Source: Dehalococcoidia bacterium
Lineage (GTDB): Bacteria > Chloroflexota > Dehalococcoidia > Dehalococcoidales > JAUVZA01
DNA: 36,748 nucleotides
NCBI GenBank assembly: GCA_030602805.1
Contig: JAUVZA010000006.1
Span: forward strand, 1 to 36,748
Direction: 5' to 3'
The stretch's first letter is position 1; every line of letters begins with the position of its first letter. This document shows positions 28,505 to 36,748 of this stretch, piece by piece. The notes beneath the pieces were generated by a model. That model was given only the letters and a program-made list of their open reading frames with translations, was not told where the DNA came from and searched no databases. Both the position numbers and the translations under genes were made by a program.

Positions 28505-29977
28505 ATGTACTATCCAACGTTACAAGATGTTAAGAAACTTAGCCAGGACGGTAATGTGGTACCTATTTACCGTGAAATCGTTGCTGATCTCGAGACCCCG
28601 GTGTCTGCTTTTCTCAAAATCAATCGTGGTGGCTATTCCTTCCTTCTAGAAAGTGTTGAGGGTGGTGAACGTCTGGCCCGTTACAGCTTCATAGGCACCG
28701 AGCCCTATCGTGTACTTATTACTAAAGGAGAGAATAAGACCGATCCGCTCCCTCTCATTGCTGAGGAACTAGGCAGGTATAAGATAGTGCCAGTTAGTGA
28801 GCTTCCCAAGTTCTGCGGTGGTGCTATAGGCTATCTTAGTTATGAAACGGTGACTCGCTTCGAGGAGTTACCCTCTCCTGACCGCGCTCCCTTGGGCTTA
28901 CCCGAATCGCTATTCATGTTCGTGGATACTTTGCTTGTCTTTGACCATGTCACTTATAAGATTAAGGTCTTGAGCCATGTCCATCTAGATGGAGACATAC
29001 AGGAAGCATATCAAAAAGCAGTAGATAAGATAGACAACCTGGTGGAGAGATTGAACCAACCACTTAAGCCGAGCCAGCAGATGAACGCGGCTACTCGGTC
29101 TACAAGTGAGTCCAGGCTTTCCTCAAACTTCTCTAAGGAGGGGTTCGAGAAAAGTGTGCTTAAGATAAAGCAGTATATAACTGCTGGTGAGGCTATTCAG
29201 GTGGTCTTATCCCAACGCTTGGCCCAGCCTGCTGTTGCTGACCCCTTTGAAATCTACAGGGCACTACGTACCATCAATCCCTCGCCATATATGTTCTTCC
29301 TTGATTTTGCTGACTTTTACCTTATTGGGGCTTCCCCTGAGATTCTGGTAAGAGTAGAGGATGGTGTCGTAATAACCCGCCCTCTGGCTGGGACTAGGCC
29401 ACGGGGGAAAAGCCTGGCTGAGGATGCTATGTTGGAACAGGAACTTCGCAGTGATGAAAAGGAGCGTGCTGAACACATTATGCTGGTGGACTTGGGGCGC
29501 AATGACATCGGGCGCGTGAGCGAGCCCGGCACCGTTGAAGTCAGTGAACTGATGGAGGTGGAACGTTACTCCCATGTTATGCACCTCGTTACCCATGTTC
29601 AGGGTAAGCTACGGCGTGACATGAGCGCCTTCGATGCTTTGCGAGCTTGTTTTCCGGCTGGTACTGTCTCTGGGGCTCCAAAAATCCGGGCTATGGAAAT
29701 AATCGCTGAGCTTGAGCCTGAGAAAAGGGGGCCGTATGCCGGAGCTGTAGGCTACTTCTCATTCTCAGGCAATATGGACATGGCCATAGCCATAAGAACT
29801 ATGGTGGTAACCAAAGGTATTGCCTATACGCAGGCAGGAGGTGGCATTGTCTACGACAGTGTACCTGAACGTGAATATGAAGAAACTATGAACAAGGCGC
29901 AGGCGCTACTTAAAGCTATCCGCCAGGCGGAGAGTTCAAACCTGATACCCGGGAGGAATCATGCTGCTACTAGTTGA
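28505..29977 (+). CDS. trpE: Anthranilate synthase component I
   Basis: [81 protein letters not shown]. Start corrected from 28433, which lies inside the T-box, to ATG 28505 with GGGGAGGT. Confidence 0.97.
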   Translation: MYYPTLQDVKKLSQDGNVVPIYREIVADLETPVSAFLKINRGGYSFLLESVEGGERLARYSFIGTEPYRVLITKGENKTDPLPLIAEELGRYKIVPVSELPKFCGGAIGYLSYETVTRFEELPSPDRAPLGLPESLFMFVDTLLVFDHVTYKIKVLSHVHLDGDIQEAYQKAVDKIDNLVERLNQPLKPSQQMNAATRSTSESRLSSNFSKEGFEKSVLKIKQYITAGEAIQVVLSQRLAQPAVADPFEIYRALRTINPSPYMFFLDFADFYLIGASPEILVRVEDGVVITRPLAGTRPRGKSLAEDAMLEQELRSDEKERAEHIMLVDLGRNDIGRVSEPGTVEVSELMEVERYSHVMHLVTHVQGKLRRDMSAFDALRACFPAGTVSGAPKIRAMEIIAELEPEKRGPYAGAVGYFSFSGNMDMAIAIRTMVVTKGIAYTQAGGGIVYDSVPEREYEETMNKAQALLKAIRQAESSNLIPGRNHAATS

Positions 29978-30542
29978 TAACTACGATAGCTTCACCTATA
30001 ACCTATTTCAATACTTGAGTGAGTTGGGTGAGGAGGTAATGGTAGTGCGCAATGATAAGACCACTCTTGAGGAGATTGATAGGATGAAGCCACAGCGGCT
30101 CGTTATCTCACCTGGACCGTCGACACCGCTGCGGGCTGGTATCTCCAACGAGGTCATCAAACATTTCGGGCCTACCTTACCAATACTTGGCGTCTGCCTA
30201 GGGCACCAGTGTATTGGTTATAGCTATGGTGGCTTAATTGGGCAAGCTAAGGAGATAATGCATGGCAAGTCGTCTCTAATATATCATAACCGCCAGGGAG
30301 TGCTGGCTGGGCTACCTAATCCGTTCTCCGCTATTCGCTACCACTCATTGGTGGTGCTGCCTGGCGGAATCCCCGACTGCCTTGAAGTAACGGCATGGAC
30401 GGATGACGGCACTATTATGGGTCTGCGGCATCGCCGCTACCCGGTAGAGGGCGTCCAGTTTCACCCCGAATCGTTTATGACTGAAGTAGGGAAGGATTTA
30501 TTAAGAAATTTTCTAGCAAAGAGGAGAAATAAGCATGATTAG
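29961..30542 (+). CDS. trpG: Anthranilate synthase component II (glutamine amidotransferase)
   Basis: [46 protein letters not shown]. Confidence 0.97.
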   Translation: MLLLVDNYDSFTYNLFQYLSELGEEVMVVRNDKTTLEEIDRMKPQRLVISPGPSTPLRAGISNEVIKHFGPTLPILGVCLGHQCIGYSYGGLIGQAKEIMHGKSSLIYHNRQGVLAGLPNPFSAIRYHSLVVLPGGIPDCLEVTAWTDDGTIMGLRHRRYPVEGVQFHPESFMTEVGKDLLRNFLAKRRNKHD

Positions 30543-31557
30543 AGAAGCTATTGGAGCTTTAGTATCTGGAAATTCGCTAACCGTGGAGGAGGCAGCCTCG
30601 GTTATGGAAGAGATAATGGGGGGCGAGGTCACCCCGGCTCAATTTGGTGCCTTTGTCACTGCACTCAGGCTCAAGGGAGAAACCGTTGATGAAATCACTG
30701 GCTTGGCTAAGACGATGAGGGCTAAAGCCATTCCAGTAACCATTGCCGAGCCGGTAGTGGATACCTGTGGCACTGGTGGTGATGGTTCACACACCTTCAA
30801 TATCTCCACTGCGGCTGCCTTTGTCGCTGCTGGAGCCGGGCTTAAGGTAGCCAAGCACGGCAACCGCGCTATGAGTAGTCAGTGTGGCAGCGCTGATGTA
30901 TTAGAGGCGTTAGGAGTCAAAATCGACCTTAATGCCGAACAGGTGCAGCGGTGCTTACAGGAAGTAGGGATAGGCTTCATGTTCGCTCCGATATTCCACC
31001 CGGCTATGAAACATGCGTCTGCTCCCAGGCGTGAGATTGGAATTCGCACCGTGTTTAATATCATCGGTCCGCTGACTAACCCGGCTGGTGCCAAGGCTCA
31101 GGTGCTTGGTGTTGCCGACGAATCGCTGGTGGAGAAGCTAGCCCTGGTACTGCAAAGTCTGGGCTGTCATCACGCCCTGGTCGTCCATGGTGAGGACGGT
31201 TTGGACGAAATCACGGTTACCGGGAAAACCCAGGTCTGCGAGCTCAAAGACGGTCGTATCAAGAGCTATTCTATTAGTCCTGAGGACTTCGGCTTATCTC
31301 GGGCTAGCTTAGATAATCTGAAAGGTGGCACTATTGATGAAAACGCTGCCCTGTTGCGTAGAATCCTAGCCGATGCCCCAGGTCCTCGGCGGGATGTGGT
31401 GTTAATGAATACTGCTGCGGCTCTAGTTGTTGGAGATAGGGTGGAAACGCTTAGGCAGGGGGCAGCCTTAGCTAAAGAAGTAATAGACGGCGGTCATGCC
31501 TTGGCCAAACTAGAACAACTAATTGAGTTTAGTCAAAGCTTCATCCAGAAGGCATAG
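30535..31557 (+). CDS. trpD: Anthranilate phosphoribosyltransferase
   Basis: VDTCGTGGDGSHTFNISTAAAFVAAGAGLKVAKHGNRAMSSQCGSADVLEALGV; FNIIGPLTNPAG. Confidence 0.97.
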   Translation: MIREAIGALVSGNSLTVEEAASVMEEIMGGEVTPAQFGAFVTALRLKGETVDEITGLAKTMRAKAIPVTIAEPVVDTCGTGGDGSHTFNISTAAAFVAAGAGLKVAKHGNRAMSSQCGSADVLEALGVKIDLNAEQVQRCLQEVGIGFMFAPIFHPAMKHASAPRREIGIRTVFNIIGPLTNPAGAKAQVLGVADESLVEKLALVLQSLGCHHALVVHGEDGLDEITVTGKTQVCELKDGRIKSYSISPEDFGLSRASLDNLKGGTIDENAALLRRILADAPGPRRDVVLMNTAAALVVGDRVETLRQGAALAKEVIDGGHALAKLEQLIEFSQSFIQKA

Positions 31558-31558
31558 A

Positions 31559-32335
31559 ATGATTTTAGACCAAATAGTAGCCGATAATAGGCTGGAACTT
31601 GAGACTAGAAAGGACAGCTTCCCTTTGGAGGAGCTGCGAAGGGTAGCCCTGGAGCAGCCTCTACCCCTCGACTTCGCTTCGGCTCTGCGTGGTGAGCGTG
31701 TTCAGCTCATCACCGAGGTTAAGAAAGCGTCACCCTCTCGGGGTGTCATCCGTTCTGATTTCAACCCAGCGGAGATAGCCCAGACCTACGCCAGTAATGG
31801 AGCTTCGGCTATATCGGTACTAACCGAGGCTAAATACTTCCGGGGTAACATCAACCACCTGAGAGACATCAGAAAGGCACTGGGAAATAAGAGTTTGCCT
31901 CTGCTCAGAAAGGATTTCATTCATGACCCCTATCAGGTGTACGAGTCTCGGGCTTATGGTGCTGATAGCTTGCTACTCATCGTAGCCATCTTGAGACCCG
32001 AAAAGTTACAGGAGCTTCTGCGGCTGAGTCACGAGTTGGGCATGGACTGCTTGGTAGAGGTACACGATGAAGCCGAGCTTAAGATTGCCCTGAGGAGCCA
32101 AGCCAAGGTCATCGGCATCAATAACCGGAACCTGCGCACCTTTACTGTGGACCTGACTACCACCGAGCGTCTACGACCGCTTATCCCGGCGGATAGAATA
32201 GTGGTCAGCGAAAGTGGTATAAAAGACCGCAGCGACATGGAAAAGCTGAGGAAGTGGGGTGTTGATGCAGTTCTTATTGGCGAATCGCTACTATCTGCGC
32301 CCAATATCGCAGCTAAGATGAAGGAGCTATTGTGA
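31559..32335 (+). CDS. trpC: Indole-3-glycerol phosphate synthase
   Basis: [87 protein letters not shown]. Confidence 0.97.
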   Translation: MILDQIVADNRLELETRKDSFPLEELRRVALEQPLPLDFASALRGERVQLITEVKKASPSRGVIRSDFNPAEIAQTYASNGASAISVLTEAKYFRGNINHLRDIRKALGNKSLPLLRKDFIHDPYQVYESRAYGADSLLLIVAILRPEKLQELLRLSHELGMDCLVEVHDEAELKIALRSQAKVIGINNRNLRTFTVDLTTTERLRPLIPADRIVVSESGIKDRSDMEKLRKWGVDAVLIGESLLSAPNIAAKMKELL

Positions 32336-32982
32336 CCAAGGTCAAGATTTGTGGGCTATCTGAGATAGAGCATGCTTTAGTGGCAGGCAGGGCTGGTGCC
32401 GATTTTATAGGGCTGGTTTTTGCCTCCAGTCGACGTCAGGTCTCTGCCGAAAAGGCATTACAATTAGTTGAAGCAGTTCATAGTCAGAGACCCTGCCCGG
32501 CTGTGGTTGGTGTTTTTGCGAATGCAGTAGCTCAGGAGGTTAGCCACATTGCCGACTACTGCCGATTGGACTGGGTGCAGCTCAGCGGCGATGAAAGCTG
32601 GCAATATTGCCAGGAGATTAAGCGACCAATTATCAAGGCTGTTCATGTATCAGCCAGTAGAACGGCTGAGGAAATCCTAGACGAGATAGAGGTGGGTTAT
32701 CAGTTATGCTTAAAATATGACCTTATTTGCCTTCTTGATTCAAGGGTCAGGAACGCTTATGGTGGAACGGGTGAGGCCTTTGACTGGCAATTAGCTGAGG
32801 AGGTATCGGCCAGATTCCCAGTGATTATTGCCGGTGGACTTACTTCGGCGAATGTTGGTCATCTGGTCAGGGAGGTTCGGCCCTGGGGGGTTGATGTCTC
32901 CACAGGCATAGAGACACGTGGTCAAAAAGACGTTTCAAAAATTAGGGCCTTTATCGAGGCGGTGAGAAAAGCCGAGAGGTAG
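32332..32982 (+). CDS. trpF: Phosphoribosylanthranilate isomerase
   Basis: [73 protein letters not shown]. Confidence 0.96.
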   Translation: MTKVKICGLSEIEHALVAGRAGADFIGLVFASSRRQVSAEKALQLVEAVHSQRPCPAVVGVFANAVAQEVSHIADYCRLDWVQLSGDESWQYCQEIKRPIIKAVHVSASRTAEEILDEIEVGYQLCLKYDLICLLDSRVRNAYGGTGEAFDWQLAEEVSARFPVIIAGGLTSANVGHLVREVRPWGVDVSTGIETRGQKDVSKIRAFIEAVRKAER

Positions 32983-32999
32983 GCAGAAGGAGGTCGTTA

Positions 33000-34187
33000 T
33001 TGCTGCCGGATAACAGGGGATACTTTGGAGACTATGGGGGGCGGTTTGTCCCTGAGACGCTGATGCCGGTCCTAGATGAGCTGGCGGCAGCCTACCAGGA
33101 GGCAAAGGCTGACGTTGCCTTCTGGGATCAGTTTGACTCATTGTCTCGTGATTATTCAGGAAGACCGACACCACTCTACCTAGCTGAAAGACTAACTAAG
33201 CACTGCGGTGGTGCCCGCATCTTTCTTAAGCGGGAGGACTTGGCTCATACCGGAGCCCATAAGATTAACAATGCTCTGGGGCAGGGTCTTCTTGCCCGGA
33301 GAATGGGAAAGCAGAGAATCATTGCCGAGACTGGGGCTGGGCAGCACGGGGTGGCTACTGCTGCCGTATGTGCCATGCTGGGGCTGGAGTGCATCATTTA
33401 CATGGGTGCGGAAGATGTAAGACGTCAGTCACTTAATGTCTTCCGGATGAAGCTAATGGGCGCCGAGGTAAGGCCGGTCTCCGGGGGAAGCCGAACACTA
33501 AAGGATGCCATCAACGAGGCGATAAGAGATTGGGTAACCAATGCCAGGGATACATACTACCTCCTCGGCTCAGTCGTGGGTCCCCATCCCTATCCCATGA
33601 TGGTGCGGGATTTCCAGTCGATAATCGGTAAGGAAACGAGGCAGCAGGTACTGGATAAATCGGGCCGCCTGCCTGACTATATAATTGCCTGCGTCGGCGG
33701 TGGTAGTAATGCCATTGGTATCTTCTATCCCTTTTTGAATGATAAAGCTGTTAAGCTTGTCGGAGTAGAGGCTGCTGGTAGAGGGCTTGAGACTGGGGAG
33801 CACGCCGCTCCATTAATGGCTGGAGAAGTAGGAGTACTCCATGGGGCAAAATCTTATATTCTCCAGGACAGTGAGGGGCAGATTAGAGAGACACACAGTA
33901 TCTCTGCCGGGCTGGATTACCCGGGAGTCGGCCCTGAGCACAGTTATCTCAAGGACACCGGACGTGCTACCTATGTGGCAGTAAGCGATGATGAAGCGCT
34001 TGACGGCTTTCAGCTGCTGTGCCAGACTGAGGGCATTATCCCAGCACTGGAACCAGCTCACGCCATATTCTATGCTGCCAGGATAGCCGGTTCGCTAGAT
34101 AAGGAGCAAATCATCGTAGTTAACCTCTCTGGGCGCGGTGATAAGGATATGGATATCGTAGTTGAAGCACTGGGGGTAAAGCCTTGA
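33000..34187 (+). CDS. trpB: Tryptophan synthase beta chain (TTG start)
   Basis: [65 protein letters not shown]. Confidence 0.98.
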   Translation: MLPDNRGYFGDYGGRFVPETLMPVLDELAAAYQEAKADVAFWDQFDSLSRDYSGRPTPLYLAERLTKHCGGARIFLKREDLAHTGAHKINNALGQGLLARRMGKQRIIAETGAGQHGVATAAVCAMLGLECIIYMGAEDVRRQSLNVFRMKLMGAEVRPVSGGSRTLKDAINEAIRDWVTNARDTYYLLGSVVGPHPYPMMVRDFQSIIGKETRQQVLDKSGRLPDYIIACVGGGSNAIGIFYPFLNDKAVKLVGVEAAGRGLETGEHAAPLMAGEVGVLHGAKSYILQDSEGQIRETHSISAGLDYPGVGPEHSYLKDTGRATYVAVSDDEALDGFQLLCQTEGIIPALEPAHAIFYAARIAGSLDKEQIIVVNLSGRGDKDMDIVVEALGVKP

Positions 34188-34981
34188 GCCGTATAGCTTC
34201 CGTTTTTAAGCAACCAGCTCACAAAGCTCTTATACCCTATATTACTGTAGGTTACCCCAGCCTTGAAGCCACCTTGGAGGTAGTTCCTGTTCTTGCCAGC
34301 AGCGGTTGCGATATAGTGGAGCTGGGGATACCCTTCTCCGACCCCCTGGCTGACGGAGTCACCATACAAAAGGCAAGCTTTTGTGCCCGGAAGAATGGAG
34401 TTACCCCTCACCTTTGCTTTGAAGTAGCCAGTAAGTTAAGTCAAAAGGTTGACATACCATTAGTGTTTATGACCTATTTTAATCCGGTCTTTAGTTATGG
34501 TCTTGAAGAATTCTGTAGTGCCTGTAACAGGGCTGGTATTGATGGCCTAATCATTCCAGACTTACCCCCAGAGGAAGGCTCAGAGCTGGAGGCGAGCACA
34601 CAAAAGCAAGGGCTCGACCTCATTTACCTCCTGGCTCCGACCAGTACTGAAACACGCATAAGACTGGTCACTCAGAGGTCTCAAGGATTCATATACTTGG
34701 TTTCAGTGACTGGCGTTACGGGGGCTAGGGACAGATTACCCGCGGATTTAGAGGCATTTGTGGGCAGGGTGAGGCAGGTAGCCACCCAGCCACTTTGTGT
34801 TGGGTTCGGGATATCTACTCCAGAGCAGGCAAGTCGGGTGGCCCGGATAGCTGACGGGGTGATTGTGGGTAGCCGAATAGTTCAGTATATGGAAGCTGAC
34901 GATAGCTTGCTATCAGTGGGTAATTTCATAAAAGGGTTAAGGCATGTTCTTGATGAGTTGCCTGGGGAAGAAAAGCGATAA
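34184..34981 (+). CDS. trpA: Tryptophan synthase alpha chain
   Basis: [66 protein letters not shown]. Confidence 0.97.
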   Translation: MSRIASVFKQPAHKALIPYITVGYPSLEATLEVVPVLASSGCDIVELGIPFSDPLADGVTIQKASFCARKNGVTPHLCFEVASKLSQKVDIPLVFMTYFNPVFSYGLEEFCSACNRAGIDGLIIPDLPPEEGSELEASTQKQGLDLIYLLAPTSTETRIRLVTQRSQGFIYLVSVTGVTGARDRLPADLEAFVGRVRQVATQPLCVGFGISTPEQASRVARIADGVIVGSRIVQYMEADDSLLSVGNFIKGLRHVLDELPGEEKR

Positions 34982-35182
34982 AGGTAATCAGAAAGGTAGG
35001 TGGCATGCTGCTGTTACCATCAAACAGCTGCCCAGAATGTGCAGTTGAGGTAACAAAAGCTTGAATTGTTCAATAGAGATAGGAAATAACCCCTCCCGTG
35101 GCGTGGTAAATAAAAAAGGGGATCGGAGTTTTACCCCCGGACCCCCTTAGTAATATACTACTAGTAAACTTTACGGCTTTTT

Positions 35183-35299
35183 TCATTCCTCCTTGTGCTT
35201 CCAAACGTGACCACACTTCAGACACTTAAAGATAATTTTATCACGGTTCTCAGTCTCTGTACTTCCACACTTGGGGCACTTGAGTAGAAATGACCTCAT
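35183..35299 (-). CDS. Small zinc-ribbon protein, 38 aa
   Basis: Hand translation: MRSFLLKCPKCGSTETENRDKIIFKCLKCGHVWKHKEE*; CPKC...CLKC; AGGAGGCAAA upstream. Confidence 0.68.
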   Translation of the reverse strand: MRSFLLKCPKCGSTETENRDKIIFKCLKCGHVWKHKEE

Positions 35300-35570
35300 T
35301 TTGCCTCCTTTCTTTGTTCTTAGCATACTAGACATTAGAAGCCAAATAGATTAACCAAACAAGCTGACGAAGTGTTCAGTTTGTAGGAGCTAGACTGCCC
35401 ATCTTTCTTAGGTGATTCGAGTCGCTTTATGTCCACTTAAGGGGACGAAGCCTGGAACTCTCCGCCAACGTCAGCAAGATTCAAGTTGGCCGGGGAGAAT
35501 CTTTTCAGTGACGTTTATCTGGCCGCCGGTTAAGGACAAAGTGGAAGTGCGCTAAGAAGTATGTTGTGCT

Positions 35571-36029
35571 TCAATGGAAGTCGGACAGTAACTCAGTTAC
35601 TATAGCATTTATCTCTCGCCCATCCGCTCTCCCTTTAAGCTGAGCAATAAGCTGAGGCATAACCTTTCCCTTGTCGCCAGCTCCCTGCGCCCCTATCCCT
35701 TCAATAACCTGACGAGCAGCAACTATAATCTCTCCCCGGGTCATCTGCCGAGGTAAATACTCGTTTAGAATAGTCAGCTCAGCTTCTTCTTGAGCCACCA
35801 GGTCTTGGCGATTTCCCTGCCTAAAGGCTTCAATACTCTCACGACGCTGCCTAACCTCCTTAGCAATAATACCAAGGATATCTGTATCATCTAGAGTAGC
35901 TTGCCTGGCGATTTCAGCATTTCTAATGGCGGCTATCACCAATCGGATAACTGAACGCCTTACCTTATCCCCACCCCTCATCGCCTGCTTAAGGTCGTCC
36001 GACAGTTTTTGTCTTAAACCTACTTCCAT
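35571..36029 (-). CDS. GatB/YqeY domain-containing protein
   Basis: LRQKLSDDLKQAMRGGDKVRRSVIRLVIAAIRNAEI; ELTILNEYLPRQMT; DKGKVMPQLIAQLKGRADGREINAIVTELL. Confidence 0.94.
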   Translation of the reverse strand: MEVGLRQKLSDDLKQAMRGGDKVRRSVIRLVIAAIRNAEIARQATLDDTDILGIIAKEVRQRRESIEAFRQGNRQDLVAQEEAELTILNEYLPRQMTRGEIIVAARQVIEGIGAQGAGDKGKVMPQLIAQLKGRADGREINAIVTELLSDFH

Positions 36030-36056
36030 TTTAGCCTACAACTGAAGTAATACTTG

Positions 36057-36239
36057 CTATCTATATGTTCTAGCACTCCGGCGTCTCTTAGCTGCCTTTC
36101 GCTTGCGCTTATCACTGGGCTTCTCATAGTGTTCTCGACGGCGTGCTTCACTCAGGATACCAGCCTGTTGCACCTTTTTGCTAAACCGCTTGAGCAAACT
36201 CTCAAAGCTCTCATTATCACCAGCCACTACATCAGACAC
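36057..36239 (-). CDS. rpsU: 30S ribosomal protein S21
   Basis: [47 protein letters not shown]; adjacent to YqeY as often seen. Confidence 0.95.
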   Translation of the reverse strand: MSDVVAGDNESFESLLKRFSKKVQQAGILSEARRREHYEKPSDKRKRKAAKRRRSARTYR

Positions 36240-36409
36240 ATAGCATCATCCTCCTTCTTACTCAACCTATAATACCTCGATTTGCTTATTATAGGTAGGT
36301 TAATAGTATCACCCCCATTCTAGCCGACATGAGCCACCCCGTCAAGGAATGGCAGACAGATTGCACCCTTCTTAATAAGGCAACCCACATATAGAGGTTA
36401 ATAAAGGTC

Positions 36410-36748
36410 TTAGTGTCCACTCCTCCTTAATATCTCACGAGCTGCCACCACACCAGAAGCTGATGCCTCGATTAAACCACGACTAATACCAGCTCCATCA
36501 CCAGCAGTAAACATATTGCTAACCTCGGTCTCCAGACCAGGGCTAAGTTGAGGTCGACAGGAATAGAATTTGACCTCAACTCCGTAAAGCAAGGTATGGT
36601 GTGAGGCAACACCTGGAGCCAGCTTATCCATTGCCTGAAGCATCTCAATTATTCCGGTAAGATGACGATAAGGAATGACAAAGCTAAGGTCACCAGGGGT
36701 AGCACTCTTCAAGGTGGGCTGAACTAAGCCCCGCTCAATGCGAGCTGG
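36410..36748 (-). CDS. NAD(P)/FAD-dependent oxidoreductase, C-terminal part (gene extends beyond window)
   Basis: Frame is open to the window edge (PARIERGLVQPTLKSATPGDLSFVIPYRH...); NMFTAGDGAGISRGLIEASASGVVAAREIL is a C-terminal FAD-binding motif. Confidence 0.85.
   Translation of the reverse strand, partial: PARIERGLVQPTLKSATPGDLSFVIPYRHLTGIIEMLQAMDKLAPGVASHHTLLYGVEVKFYSCRPQLSPGLETEVSNMFTAGDGAGISRGLIEASASGVVAAREILRRSGH

Noticed and set aside
35005-35064. 19-aa ORF MLLLPSNSCPECAVEVTKA* just after trpA
   Set aside because: Plausible SD but very short, no similarity recognised, and no supporting context; could be chance.
35085-35150. Imperfect GC-rich palindrome AAGGGGATCGGAGTTTTACCCCCGGACCCCCTT after trpA
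   Set aside because: Might be a trp terminator or a diverged repeat copy, but the stem has mismatches and no T run; not strong enough to call.

Overview
The window looks like a bacterial chromosome segment, probably Chloroflexota/Dehalococcoidia-like; that assignment is inferred from gene content and protein style and was not tested. Left edge (+ strand): the tail of a ribosomal protein cluster, rpoA(partial)-rplQ-truA-rplM-rpsI. Middle (about 2.6-25.2 kb, almost all - strand): an orphan archaeo-eukaryotic-type primase (AEP) gene, phosphosugar isomerase, phosphomutase, metK, ahcY, a PHP phosphoesterase, a module of AAA_33 kinase / DUF5714 / Dph6-like ATP pyrophosphatase / COG2187-like kinase, GH38 alpha-mannosidase, THEP1 NTPase, DUF6485, a MetE-like protein, mtnP, an OLD-type ATPase-TOPRIM protein, mtnA, M20 peptidase and a B12-binding radical SAM protein. 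Then comes a small + strand island: an endonuclease/exonuclease/phosphatase (EEP) protein plus a membrane-anchored unknown, next to an apparent N-terminal remnant of aldehyde ferredoxin oxidoreductase. Right side (+ strand): a complete trpEGDCFBA operon with a consensus promoter and a T-box leader with a candidate TGG (Trp) specifier. It is followed by GatB/YqeY, rpsU and a partial FAD-dependent oxidoreductase on the - strand. Several short genes missing from the >=60 aa ORF track were found by eye (DUF5679-like, a 38-aa zinc ribbon, a 30-aa basic protein). Main points for follow-up: an OLD-family gene inserted within mtnA/mtnP by stop/start overlaps; an in-frame amber codon at codon 3 of the phosphomutase; an orphan AEP with an Asn in place of the motif II His; a dispersed GC-rich palindromic repeat family that overlaps gene starts; the EEP/membrane-protein island with a 19-aa ORF behind an exceptionally long Shine-Dalgarno match; and a possible structured RNA near 35.4-35.55 kb.
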